Source: Gammaproteobacteria bacterium
GTDB taxonomy: Bacteria; Pseudomonadota; Gammaproteobacteria; Pseudomonadales; Pseudohongiellaceae
Direction: 5' to 3'
Assembly: GCA_029253585.1 (NCBI GenBank)
Contig: JAQWZF010000031.1
Coordinates: 1 to 64,000, forward strand
DNA: 64,000 nt
Positions within the stretch are counted from its first letter, which is position 1, and each line of letters begins with the position of its first letter. The notes beneath the pieces are model-generated. The model was not told the DNA's origin. It ran no database searches and saw only the letters and a list, made by a program, of their open reading frames with translations. Below, piece by piece: positions 1 through 8,656 of the stretch. The position numbers were made by a program, and so were the translations under genes.

Positions 1-28
1 CATGTGAGAGTAGGTCATTGTCAGGCAT
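1..28 (+). rRNA. rrf: 5S ribosomal RNA, 3' end (partial)
   Basis: The first bases (catgtgagagtaggtcattg, then tcaggca) match the conserved 3' arm of bacterial 5S rRNA, where the GAGAGTAGG block is followed by the closing TG(C/T)CAGGC strand. The rest of the gene lies before the window. A terminator follows directly, so the window begins just downstream of an rRNA operon. The exact 3' end is an estimate. Confidence 0.85.
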
Positions 29-40
29 TATATTAAGAGA

Positions 41-76
41 ATCCCCGTTACTGGTTTCAGTGCGGGGATTTTTTTT
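41..76 (+). terminator. Rho-independent terminator of the rRNA operon
   Basis: The arms atccccg (41-47) and cggggat (63-69) form a 7-bp stem followed by a run of eight T. It lies about 15 bases after the 5S end, as expected for the end of an rRNA transcript. Confidence 0.85.
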
Positions 77-294
77 GGGTCACTGGAAAGGCTGACAATG
101 GCCGGTCATAGTGATTCGTGTTTCGCGTGGGCCTCAAATTATCACGCCTTCGGGGCCGCTGCGCGGTCTTGAAAGAGGTCGGAGGGATTAATTTCTGATC
201 AATTTGCTGGGGGAAATAGAGGTGCTACTAGATTAAGGGAATTTGCTGATCCCTCATTTATCTCTTCGTTGCTAAAAGATTTGCGCAGAGGATG

Positions 295-1683
295 TTAATT
301 GTGCCGTTCACTCTTTCGGAATATGCCGAAGCCGAGGTAAGCGAGACCTACAGATAGCATAGGGTTGATATAGTTAAAAAACGCCCAGGGGCCATATTCC
401 AAAGGTGACATGGCGAGCACGCCAGTAATAAAGGCGCCAGAAGTCGTCCACGGGATTAGAGAGGTGCTTAAAGTCGCACCTTCTTCAAGGCAGCGGGACA
501 ACATGTGATTTTCAAGTCCGTCTTCTTCGTAAGACTCCTTGAATATTTGGCCGCCAAATATAATTGAGAGATAACCCTCACCCATACTCATGTTGGAGAA
601 GATGCCGGCGCCAATTGTGGTCGCCATGAGGCTGGCGGAGCGCTTGATGCGTTTCAATATCCCGCTAAGTAAAACTCTTACAAAGCCACCGCGGTCGAGA
701 ATGCCACCTAGTGAGAGCGCTATTAGTGCCAGTGACATAGTCCACATCATGCTTGTTATACCGCCGCGACTGAGGAGGTTGTCAAGTTGTTCATTCCCAG
801 TAGACGATATATAGCCGGCGTGCAAACTATTCAGGACTTCAGTAATAGTTCTGTCTTGAAATATAACTGCTAGCACTACTGCTGTGCCAACGCTGGCAAG
901 CATGCTGATTTCGGCAGGAGTTCTTCTAAGGCTAAGTGTAAGTAGAACCAGCAAAGGTAGGAGCGTAAGTGGGCCTATAGCAAATTCAATACCTAGATTG
1001 CTCTTGAATACAGCCAGTGCTTCTGCAGTGAGAACTTGGCCGCTGTAGTACAGGCCTAGAGCCGTAAATAGAACGAGACTGATAATATAGGTGGGCACAG
1101 TCGTATACAGCATTGATTTAATGTGAGCATAGAGATCTGTCCCTGCACTCATGGCCGCGAGGTTTGTAGTGTCTGAGACAGGCGACATTTTATCACCAAA
1201 GCTAGCGCCAGAGACTATCATTCCTGCTACTAACGGTAGCGGAATACCCAAGGCGCCTCCCAGGCCCATAAGTACGACGCCAATCGTAGCGATCGTTCCC
1301 CAGGCTGTGCCAGTTGCGAGTGACATTAAACTGCAGAGCACTAGACCAGCAGGAAGAAAGAAGGTTGGGTGAAGTAAGTCCAAACCATAATAAATGAGCC
1401 CGCCAATAGTTCCGCTCTCAATCAGTGCGGCGACGAGTATGCCTATCAGGAAAAAGATAAAGATCGCGCCAAGGCCTTTCTGAATGCCTGCAATCATTGC
1501 AGATTTTATAGTATTGAAGCCGTACCCTAGTCCTGCCGAATGACTGGCAACCCATATTAAGGCAATGACCAAAAGACTGTGCAGGTTGATGTCGAGTAAC
1601 ACCATGCCGGCAATCACGATTACCATGACCCCACCGAAGCAGATCAGGGAATGCAAAAAACTTGGTTCTTGTGAATCTTCCAT
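295..1683 (-). CDS. NhaC-family Na+/H+ antiporter
   Basis: A 462-residue inner-membrane protein with about eleven hydrophobic segments over its whole length. The block GASFGDKMSPVSDTTNLAA (about residues 159-177) is the family signature of NhaC-type antiporters, and a related glycine-rich block (SNMSMGEGYL) occurs in the second half, as in the inverted-repeat fold of the ion transporter superfamily. Length agrees with NhaC homologues (about 450-500). It probably exchanges cytoplasmic Na+ for protons, which would suit a marine bacterium; a role in amino-acid/H+ exchange, as for MleN or other NhaC-like proteins, cannot be excluded. It stands alone, convergent with the rRNA operon, so it is its own transcription unit. 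The start ATG at 1683 gives a short soluble N-terminus before the first membrane helix. Confidence 0.87.
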   Translation of the reverse strand: MEDSQEPSFLHSLICFGGVMVIVIAGMVLLDINLHSLLVIALIWVASHSAGLGYGFNTIKSAMIAGIQKGLGAIFIFFLIGILVAALIESGTIGGLIYYGLDLLHPTFFLPAGLVLCSLMSLATGTAWGTIATIGVVLMGLGGALGIPLPLVAGMIVSGASFGDKMSPVSDTTNLAAMSAGTDLYAHIKSMLYTTVPTYIISLVLFTALGLYYSGQVLTAEALAVFKSNLGIEFAIGPLTLLPLLVLLTLSLRRTPAEISMLASVGTAVVLAVIFQDRTITEVLNSLHAGYISSTGNEQLDNLLSRGGITSMMWTMSLALIALSLGGILDRGGFVRVLLSGILKRIKRSASLMATTIGAGIFSNMSMGEGYLSIIFGGQIFKESYEEDGLENHMLSRCLEEGATLSTSLIPWTTSGAFITGVLAMSPLEYGPWAFFNYINPMLSVGLAYLGFGIFRKSERHN

Positions 1684-2580
1684 GAGAATATTGTACTAGA
1701 AAATGATAAAGATTTGGTATTCCAAGAAGTTGATTTGTCCCCTAGTCTGAGAATGAGCCAAAGTCATTAAGCTATTTCTGTCCGTCGCTGGGTTTCCTTA
1801 GTTTAGGGGCTGGAATATTGGCCAATAGACCTGGAGGCTCTTTTCTGTCACCTTAAATCACCCTATAGCTTTCGGGGTTCTATAATCTTATGCTTCGAAG
1901 ATCAGTATAGATGGCCGCTATTTACTAAGGTTGGTAAAGGTCATTGTATGCGAGTCGTATCTGCGGGTAGTAACTAAAGACAATAGAATCGATAGCTTGG
2001 GTGGTGCCGCCTTTAGTCGCGAATAGTATTTTAGCGACAGATGGTGCAAAACTAGCAACGCCCCTTGGTAATTGTACTGCTTTACGAAGGTGTGGAGAAG
2101 GGGTGTTGTAAAGGGGCACGAAGCGAGTTCGACTGCAGTTGGAATTAGCCAGCGAAAGCTTAGTATAAATTTTTGTTAACAAGTCTCTATACTAGACAAG
2201 GTAATGGGATAGCTTTTTGGAGGTAAAGTAAGGTGCTAAGTAAAGAAAGAACAGTCTATGCTCTATGCCATTTAGCATTTTGGTTTCCTCTCACCTTTGC
2301 TAGTCCGCTTTTTGTTCTCCTTGAAAAAGAAGCCTGGTCGTAGTTAAAGGGGCCAGAGCAGGTTTTCACGGGTTTGGATGTCCCTTTATGCCATAAGCGC
2401 ACCAGAGTTTCTAAAAGGACTGATTTTCACACTAGCATTTGATAGTGAACAGGTTGTATTCTTGATTTCTTGTTATCTCTGATTCTGCAGGGAGCTAACC
2501 GATTAGAATAATAATGTCTCTAAAGTGCCTATGAATAGAGAAGTTCCAGAATACCAGTCTTTTAGGGTTCAGCCTCCGGA
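1684..2580. other. Gene-poor gap (about 0.9 kb)
   Basis: No convincing full-length gene is present. An 85-codon minus-strand frame at 1925-2182 has no recognisable motif and no clear ribosome-binding site. The only frame with a good Shine-Dalgarno is the 36-codon one at 2233-2343, described separately. The gap must hold the promoters of the divergent nhaC (minus) and DUF1592 (plus) genes, but I see no strong sigma-70 box pair. Confidence 0.6.
2233..2343 (+). CDS. Possible 36-residue membrane protein or truncated DUF4870-like remnant
   Basis: A GTG start is preceded by a strong ribosome-binding sequence (ggaggtaaag, 2219-2228). The product begins LSKERTVYALCHL and continues with a hydrophobic segment ending FVLLEKEAWS. 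The order of charged start, ALCHL-type helix and LLEKE resembles the first helix of DUF4870/Tic20-like small membrane proteins, which normally run to about 100 residues with three helices. This frame stops after one, so it could be a broken copy or a genuine short peptide. The resemblance is weak because it rests on about 30 residues. Confidence 0.3.
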   Translation: MLSKERTVYALCHLAFWFPLTFASPLFVLLEKEAWS

Positions 2581-2586
2581 TTGTGC

Positions 2587-5121
2587 ATGATGCCGATTTC
2601 CATTTCATGGCTGAAGTCTCTCGTTCTGCTAGCCCTGGTCGGTGTCGGACTTCTATTCCAGAGTTTTCAATCAGCAAACGGCGCATCCTCTAACACGCAG
2701 AATTTTACTGCGGCCGACATGTCCCAGCTGACCAATCAATACTGCCTGGCCTGCCATAACGACAGCTTGGCAACCGCCGGTCTCTCCCTGCAAGGCTTGG
2801 ACTACGCTGATACCACGCAACACGCCGAAACCATGGAGAAGATGGTTAAGAAGCTGCGCGCACATATGATGCCGCCTTCGAATATGCCACGTCCGCCATT
2901 TGAAACCTACGAGATAATGACCAATTGGTTGGAAAGTGAGCTGGACCGTGCCTGGGCGGCAGCGCCTAATCCCGGTCGGGTGACGCCGCTGCATAGGATG
3001 AACCGCTATGAATACAATAATTCGGTAAACGATCTGCTTGGGCTCGATGTTGATGTGATGGATCTCTTGCCTGGCGATCCGACTGCGGATGGCAGCTTCG
3101 ACAATATCGCCGAATCTTTGCCGTTCTCCACCGCACATATGGAGCGGTATATGTCGGTTGCGCGTCAATTGACCAGGCTCGCCACTGGTTTGCCTGCCAA
3201 TCCCAGTATTACTACTTATGAAATTCCCCTGTATCTGAATCAGGATTGGCGGCAGAACGAAGACATGCCCTTCGGGTCTCGGGGTGGTGCGGCGGCCTCG
3301 CATTATTTTCCGGAAAGCGGTGAGTACCAGATTAAGGTGCAGCTACAGCGAAACTATCAGGACTACGTGAAGGGGCTAGGCTGGGAGCAGGAGCTTGAGA
3401 TTCGTCTCGATGGGCATCTGCTGCAACGGTTTAGCATTGGCGGCGATGCACCGGGAACGCCTGCGCCACTGAGCTTCACTGGAACGGGCGAGCCGGGCAG
3501 CATCGATTGGGAAACCTACATACTTACCGAGGAAGCCGCCGGCCTGGAGGTGCGTGTGCCTGTTACTGCTGGTCCGCATCAAGTAACTGCTTCCTATGTG
3601 CGCCAGCAGGTAGAGAGAGAAGAGATTCCGCAGCCGGTGCAGGGTGGTCGTCTCAATGCTAATAGTGAAGTCTATTTGGATTATCAGAAAGTACATGCGA
3701 TTGAGATAGGAGGGCCTTACAACACCTCTATTTCTGGAGAGACTATTGACTCCCCCAGTCGTCGGTTGATTTTTTCCTGTACACCACGGCAGCAGTCTGA
3801 AGAGGCGGCTTGTGCTACCGAGATTTTGACTCGAATGGGGCGCCAGGCCTATAGGCGTCCGCTGAACTCTGACGATACCGATCTACTATTGAACTTCTTT
3901 AATCGCGGCAGAGAGCAGGGGGCTAGTTTCGAGGCGGGCATTCAATTTGCTCTGGAATTCATGTTGAGTGATCCCGATTTTCTTATACGCAGCTATGATC
4001 ACCCGCAGCAGTTGGCTGAGGGAGATGTATTCGGGATAAGCGATCTGGAGCTGGCCTCAAGACTTTCCTTCTTTCTCTGGAGCAGCGGTCCCGATGACCT
4101 ATTGCTAGCGCTCGCAGAGCAGAATCAACTATCTAACCCTGCTATCTATCAGCAACAAGTGCGACGCATGCTGGCGGATGACAGGGGTATTACTACCTTG
4201 GTCGAGGACTTCGCTGCCCAGTGGTTGAATCTAAGAAGATTGGACGAATTGCAGATCAATACTGTCATCTTCCCAGAATATGATATGAGCCTGATCGAAG
4301 GCTTCGAGATGGAGACGCATCTGTTTGTCGCTCAGACTCTTAAAACAGATGCCAGTGTTCTTGAGTTACTAGATGCTAATTACAGTTTTTTAAATGAGAG
4401 ACTGGCGCGGCACTATGGAGTCGAGGGAATTTACGGCAGTCGGTTTAGAAAGGCGGAATTTCCGGATAAGTCCCAACGTGGTGGTCTTATGGGTCATGGA
4501 TCGCTTCTAGCTGTTACTTCCTATCCGGGCAGAACGTCACCGGTGTTGAGGGGGAAGTGGTTGCTGGATAATTTGCTCGGGACCCCGCCACCACCGCCAC
4601 CACCGAATGTTCCCATTTTGCCTGACGCCTCACCCGGGGAGATACCGACCTCTATACGTGAACGGCTTGCTAGGCATAGGCAAGATCCTGTTTGTTCGAC
4701 CTGTCACACGGTGATAGATCCTCTGGGATTTGCTCTGGAAAATTTTGATGTGATAGGGGCCTGGCGAGACTTTGACGAGATAGGCAATCCCGTCGATCCC
4801 AAGGGAAACTATCCCGGTGGTGTGGAGTTTACAGGGTTTGCAGATCTGCGCGATTGGATGACGACCCGGTCAGAACAGTTTAGCCACACTCTGGTCGAGA
4901 AGTTGATGACCTATGCCTTGGGGCGGCGCGTTGAATACTATGACCAGCCCACTATTAGAGACATAGTGCGTAAGGCTTCGAATGACGATTACAGCTGGTC
5001 CTCGTTAGTAATGGGGATCGTAAATAGCCCGGCTTTCACCAGCAGTGGCGCTGCTCTCCAGACGGCTCAGAGGCGTGCTGAGAGTGCCGATCCCGGGCAG
5101 CTGGCTAATAGAGCGAATTAA
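2587..5121 (+). CDS. Exported DUF1592-type protein with N-terminal CxxCH haem motif
   Basis: About 844 residues. A Sec-type signal peptide (LVLLALVGVGLLF core) precedes a c-type cytochrome-like motif, CLACH, near residue 55. After it come blocks typical of the planctomycete-type multi-domain family: DUF1587 (RMNRYEYNNSVNDLLGLD, near 140), a central carbohydrate-binding-like beta region, DUF1595 (RQAYRRPL, near 420), DUF1592, DUF1588 (GGLMGHGSLLAVTSYPGRTSP near 635, then CSTCH near 705 and IDPLGFALENFD) and DUF1585 near 765. A second CxxCH therefore lies in the DUF1588 part. The family is exported and probably haem-binding; its reaction is unknown. ATG 2587 is taken as start; ATG 2590 and TTG 2581 are alternatives and none has a clear ribosome-binding site. 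It is followed by the DUF1552 partner, as in many planctomycetes and marine gammaproteobacteria. Confidence 0.85.
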   Translation: MMPISISWLKSLVLLALVGVGLLFQSFQSANGASSNTQNFTAADMSQLTNQYCLACHNDSLATAGLSLQGLDYADTTQHAETMEKMVKKLRAHMMPPSNMPRPPFETYEIMTNWLESELDRAWAAAPNPGRVTPLHRMNRYEYNNSVNDLLGLDVDVMDLLPGDPTADGSFDNIAESLPFSTAHMERYMSVARQLTRLATGLPANPSITTYEIPLYLNQDWRQNEDMPFGSRGGAAASHYFPESGEYQIKVQLQRNYQDYVKGLGWEQELEIRLDGHLLQRFSIGGDAPGTPAPLSFTGTGEPGSIDWETYILTEEAAGLEVRVPVTAGPHQVTASYVRQQVEREEIPQPVQGGRLNANSEVYLDYQKVHAIEIGGPYNTSISGETIDSPSRRLIFSCTPRQQSEEAACATEILTRMGRQAYRRPLNSDDTDLLLNFFNRGREQGASFEAGIQFALEFMLSDPDFLIRSYDHPQQLAEGDVFGISDLELASRLSFFLWSSGPDDLLLALAEQNQLSNPAIYQQQVRRMLADDRGITTLVEDFAAQWLNLRRLDELQINTVIFPEYDMSLIEGFEMETHLFVAQTLKTDASVLELLDANYSFLNERLARHYGVEGIYGSRFRKAEFPDKSQRGGLMGHGSLLAVTSYPGRTSPVLRGKWLLDNLLGTPPPPPPPNVPILPDASPGEIPTSIRERLARHRQDPVCSTCHTVIDPLGFALENFDVIGAWRDFDEIGNPVDPKGNYPGGVEFTGFADLRDWMTTRSEQFSHTLVEKLMTYALGRRVEYYDQPTIRDIVRKASNDDYSWSSLVMGIVNSPAFTSSGAALQTAQRRAESADPGQLANRAN

Positions 5122-5206
5122 ATAAAGAGTCAGAACATACTGATTTTTAAGTGATTTTTGTGATAAATTTAGATGTAGATGGGTTTCTGAATGAGGTGGC
5201 AACTCC

Positions 5207-6544
5207 ATGAAAGACAAGGCTAAGACAGTTCATATCAGCACGGGTAAGGCGCTCTCCAGGCGGGCTGTGCTGCGTGGGGCCGGAGCGGCCCTGGCGTTGC
5301 CCATGCTCGATGCAATGACGCCTGCGTTTGCTCAGGGGTCTGCGGCACCGATACATCGCTTTCAGACAGTCTACGTACCCAACGGCATGGCCATGGACTA
5401 TTGGCTGCCGAACACGGTTGGGCGCGATTTTGAATTAACTCCTATCCTCAAGCCATTGGCTGCCTACAAAGAGAAGATGTTGGTGCTTTCTGGGCTAGAT
5501 GCTAACTGGAACATAGCCCACGCTGGTGCTGGCGGATCTTTTCTGACAGGGGTTACCCGGGGTGGCCGCAACGAAGTCGATATTCGAGCCGATGTGTCGG
5601 TTGATCAGCTATTAGCCAGACAGCTTGGCAAAGAGACGCAGCTCTCGTCGCTTGAGCTGTCTATGGATGCGCCCGCTCTCGCCGGCGCCTGTACTGCCAA
5701 CCTAAGCTGCGTGTATACCCATACGCTATCCTGGCGCAGCCCAACCGAGCCTCTGCCCACCGAGCATAATCCGCGCGCTGTCTTTGAACGCCTGTTTGGC
5801 GATAGTGGCAGCACATCGCGAGACGCTAGAGAAGTACGTTTGCGGCAACAGAGCAGTATTCTGGATGCAGTATTGGATAAGTTATCTTCGTTAGAGTCCA
5901 GTCTGGGCGCTGAGGATAGACATTTGGTAGGCAGTTACACCGAGTCGGTTCGCAATATAGAACGACGTATTCAGAAAGCCGAAGAGCAGATCGATCTGGG
6001 TCTGCCCGATCTCGATCAGCCCTCCGGGGTGCCACCGGTATTCGAAGATCATATGGAGATCATGCAAGACCTTCAGGTGTTGGCGCTGCAGACAGACCTA
6101 ACGCGTGTCATAACATTTATGATGAGTAAGGAGCAGAGCGCCAGACCGTATCCACAAATCGATGTTCCGGACGCGCATCATCCACTTTCTCACCATAATA
6201 ATAATGTTCAGCTTGTTGAGAAGATGTCCAGAATCAATACCTATCACACCACGTTATTCTCAAACTACCTGGACAAACTTGCGGCGATTTCTGAAGGCGA
6301 CGGAACCCTATTGGATAATATGACTATCCTCTACGGCGCGGGCCTTTCTAATAGTACCGTGCATGCGGGTAATAACCTTCCTATTTTACTTGTGGGTGGG
6401 GGCGCAGGCTGGATCTACGGTGGCGAACACATTCAATATACCCACCAACCCACTATGGCCGATTTACATCTCACACTAATGGATCGATTCAAATTTCCAA
6501 TAGAGAAGCTAGGTGGCAGCAAAGATCCATTGCCTATCTTTTAA
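5207..6544 (+). CDS. DUF1552 family protein with Tat-type signal peptide
   Basis: A 445-residue protein with a twin-arginine leader (SRRAVLRGAG followed by a hydrophobic stretch and an AFAQ cleavage site near residue 43), so it is probably folded in the cytoplasm and exported by Tat. The mature part has the usual DUF1552 features: VYVPNGMAMDYW near its start, a LSGLDANWN block, HAGAGGSFLTG, and a C-terminal LPILLVGGGAGWIYGGEH segment. The family is related in fold to sulfatase/alkaline-phosphatase-like DUF1501 proteins, but its function is unknown. It lies 85 bases after the DUF1592 gene and just before the ankyrin gene, in the same direction, so the three are probably one transcript. Start ATG 5207 follows a gaggtgg sequence. 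Confidence 0.88.
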   Translation: MKDKAKTVHISTGKALSRRAVLRGAGAALALPMLDAMTPAFAQGSAAPIHRFQTVYVPNGMAMDYWLPNTVGRDFELTPILKPLAAYKEKMLVLSGLDANWNIAHAGAGGSFLTGVTRGGRNEVDIRADVSVDQLLARQLGKETQLSSLELSMDAPALAGACTANLSCVYTHTLSWRSPTEPLPTEHNPRAVFERLFGDSGSTSRDAREVRLRQQSSILDAVLDKLSSLESSLGAEDRHLVGSYTESVRNIERRIQKAEEQIDLGLPDLDQPSGVPPVFEDHMEIMQDLQVLALQTDLTRVITFMMSKEQSARPYPQIDVPDAHHPLSHHNNNVQLVEKMSRINTYHTTLFSNYLDKLAAISEGDGTLLDNMTILYGAGLSNSTVHAGNNLPILLVGGGAGWIYGGEHIQYTHQPTMADLHLTLMDRFKFPIEKLGGSKDPLPIF

Positions 6545-6572
6545 CAATCTGGCTTCTCATACAGGATGTCAC

Positions 6573-7982
6573 ATGGTATTTCCCCGGCCAACAAAATTGT
6601 TAAGCTGCGCTTTCGTGGCTGTGCTGCAATTTTTAATCGTGGGTACTGTGCTTGCTCAAGGCATGCCAGCAATCGTTCAGGCTGCTAAGGATGCCGACTG
6701 GGAATATCTGAATACATTATTGTCAGATGGTATGCAGGTTAATGCTGTCTACGGGGATGGCACCTCGGCTCTGCATTGGGCCAGTTACCTAGAAAACCTG
6801 GATGCCGCGCAGCAGTTGCTGGAATCCAGCGCGCAGGTGAATGCCACTACAGATCTAGGTGTGACGCCGCTATGGCTTGCCGCTCAAAATGGTAACGCAG
6901 CAATAGTAAATCTGCTGCTAGAGGCGGGAGCCGACCCTAATATCGTATTGTACTCTGGTGAAACCGTTCTTATGACGGCCGCCAAGACGGGTAATGGTGA
7001 TGTCGTGCGTTCCTTGCTCGCCTCTGGTGCTGATCCTAACCCCGCCGTCACTCGCGGTCAGACGGCACTTATGTGGGCGGCTAACAACGGGCATGCAGAC
7101 GCCGTAGCGGCGCTGATTGAATACGGGGCCGATATCGAGGCGCGCTCTCAGGTTCGTACCCAATATGTTAAATCGGAGAAGATTCAAGACAGTAACCCTG
7201 CCTATAAATTTTGGGTGGATCAGGGAGGAAATACTCCTTTGATATTCGCAGCGAGATCCGGTGACCTGCGCGCGGCAAAGCTTTTAGTCGAGGCAGGTGC
7301 CGATGTAAATCAGGTTTCGGCCTTTGGGAATAGCCCGGCAATTATGTCAATTCATGGCGGCAACGCGGAACTATTAGATCTTCTGCTTAGTAAGGGTGCC
7401 GACGCAGAATCTGCAGTAGCTGGACACACGGCATTGCATGCCGCCGTATTGCGGGGAAATCTTGAAGCGGTTGAAGTGCTGTTGAGGCATGGAGTCAATG
7501 TCGAAGCCTTACTTGAAAAGCCTACTCCGGCACGTCGACAGTCTACTGACTATAACTTTCACGATTCGTTGATTGGTGCGACTCCACTGTGGCTAGCCGC
7601 AAGGTTCTCAGAGCCTCAGATTATGCAGGCATTGTTGGCTGCTGGAGCGAATGCGAATACGGTTAATAATGTGAGGTTCCCAGCAGAACGCCTCGGCGAG
7701 AACTTCATTAAGGATGAGGGAGGGATATCCCTTGTGATGGCAGCTGTTGGCCTTGGCCACCCCAGGCTGAGAATGAGTTGGGGGACCCCACAGAGGCGAG
7801 CGGGACAAACAGGCGAAAGCAGAGAGTCTCTGGTGCTTGAGTCGGTAAAGATCGCGTTAGCTGCCGGCGTGGATCCGAATCTTGAGAACGCCGATGGTCT
7901 TAGCGCCTTGGATTATGCCAAGACTCGACGCTATGAAGCGGTAGTCGGTCATCTGCTGGCCGCCGGCGCCAGAGCGAAATAA
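6573..7982 (+). CDS. Exported ankyrin-repeat protein
   Basis: Starting at ATG 6573 (AGGA upstream) the protein has 469 residues with a clear signal peptide (LLSCAFVAVLQFLIVGTVLAQ region) and then about nine ankyrin repeats. Recognisable repeat cores include GTSALHWASYLENLDAAQQL, GVTPLWLAAQNGNAAIVNLL, GQTALMWAANNGHADAVAAL and GNTPLIFAARSGDLRAAKLL. The repeats run to the C-terminus, where NADGLSALDYAKTRRYEAVV closes the solenoid. It is a periplasmic protein-protein interaction scaffold. A longer frame from 6513 overlaps the DUF1552 gene but would place the signal peptide internally, so the later start is preferred. Its constant neighbourhood with DUF1592/DUF1552 suggests that it holds these partners together; that is inference. 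Confidence 0.88.
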   Translation: MVFPRPTKLLSCAFVAVLQFLIVGTVLAQGMPAIVQAAKDADWEYLNTLLSDGMQVNAVYGDGTSALHWASYLENLDAAQQLLESSAQVNATTDLGVTPLWLAAQNGNAAIVNLLLEAGADPNIVLYSGETVLMTAAKTGNGDVVRSLLASGADPNPAVTRGQTALMWAANNGHADAVAALIEYGADIEARSQVRTQYVKSEKIQDSNPAYKFWVDQGGNTPLIFAARSGDLRAAKLLVEAGADVNQVSAFGNSPAIMSIHGGNAELLDLLLSKGADAESAVAGHTALHAAVLRGNLEAVEVLLRHGVNVEALLEKPTPARRQSTDYNFHDSLIGATPLWLAARFSEPQIMQALLAAGANANTVNNVRFPAERLGENFIKDEGGISLVMAAVGLGHPRLRMSWGTPQRRAGQTGESRESLVLESVKIALAAGVDPNLENADGLSALDYAKTRRYEAVVGHLLAAGARAK

Positions 7983-8028
7983 TCAGACTAACAGTTTTGC
8001 CAAGAGCCAACTTTTCTGCGTTTCGTAA

Positions 8029-8448
8029 ACTCCCCATCGGTTGTTTGGATTGGGTCTGATTTCCAAGCTATCTATTAAAGAAATATCTGAGAAAGTTGGA
8101 AATGCAGATATATGTCTGGGGGTTTTTGGCGACAGTAGTAAGACGTATCGCGTTTTGCCGTATAAGGCCTTTATGGCAATGGCTAGCGGTAAAGCTCTTA
8201 TTAGCTCACGGGTTGAGGATGGTGTAATAAGAGAGGCTCAGTTACCGTTTTTGAGCCTACCCGCTAATTCGGGGAAAGAGCTGGCAAGCAAGATCATTGA
8301 GCTGGTTGACTCTAGTGATCTAAGAGAAAATTATGCTCGGCCAGGCAGAGCTTACTATTAGCAGCATTTGTCCAACGCGCGGGCAGTAGATGAACTCTAT
8401 GCCTTGCTGCGCTCAAATTTGATCAAGGCAGGGAAGGCTCAAGCTTAA
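8029..8448 (+). pseudogene. Remnant of a group 1 glycosyltransferase (C-terminal part)
   Basis: The reading frame contains the C-terminal half of a GT-B glycosyltransferase: ISEKVGNADICLGVFGDSSK, then VLPYKAFMAMASGKALISS, which is the usual acceptor/nucleotide-sugar region of family 1/4 enzymes. An in-frame TAG at 8359-8361 interrupts it; the same frame then reads on as QHLSNARAVDELYALLRSNL to TAA 8446-8448, which fits the family C-terminus. The N-terminal Rossmann half is missing: a stop occurs at 8026-8028 just upstream and the ankyrin gene ends at 7982. It is therefore a decayed fragment with at least one truncation and one nonsense change. If expressed, a 106-residue frame from TTG 8041 is the most that could be made. 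Confidence 0.7.
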
Positions 8449-8597
8449 TGTTGGTTTCTGTATCGGTAAGCTCCCTATCACGAGAGGTTTTGCAGAAACC
8501 ATTCTTTCTCAGTGATGTCGAGAATGGAATACGGCTGCTATTGCAGATAGGACCTTAGCTAATTATTCTGTAGGGGGATGTGTTTAGTTAGCCTTTT

Positions 8598-8637
8598 TAA
8601 AAGCTCATCCTAGCTTTCAATTGTAGAAGCTAGGATG
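8598..8637 (-). terminator. Rho-independent terminator of the beta-propeller gene
   Basis: An 11-bp perfect stem (catcctagctt at 8606-8616 and aagctaggatg at 8627-8637) with a 10-base loop lies just beyond the stop codon of the minus-strand gene ending at 8657. Read on the minus strand it is followed by a short T run (8598-8601). Confidence 0.7.
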
Positions 8638-8656
8638 GGGCTGTGCAGTTCTAAAC

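Noticed and set aside
1925..2182. 85-codon minus-strand frame
   Set aside because: No motif, no clear ribosome-binding site, and composition not like the neighbouring genes.
2671..3303. 210-codon frame antisense to the DUF1592 gene
   Set aside because: It lies fully inside a strong coding gene with family domains in the other strand; low-complexity Arg/His content is typical of shadow frames.
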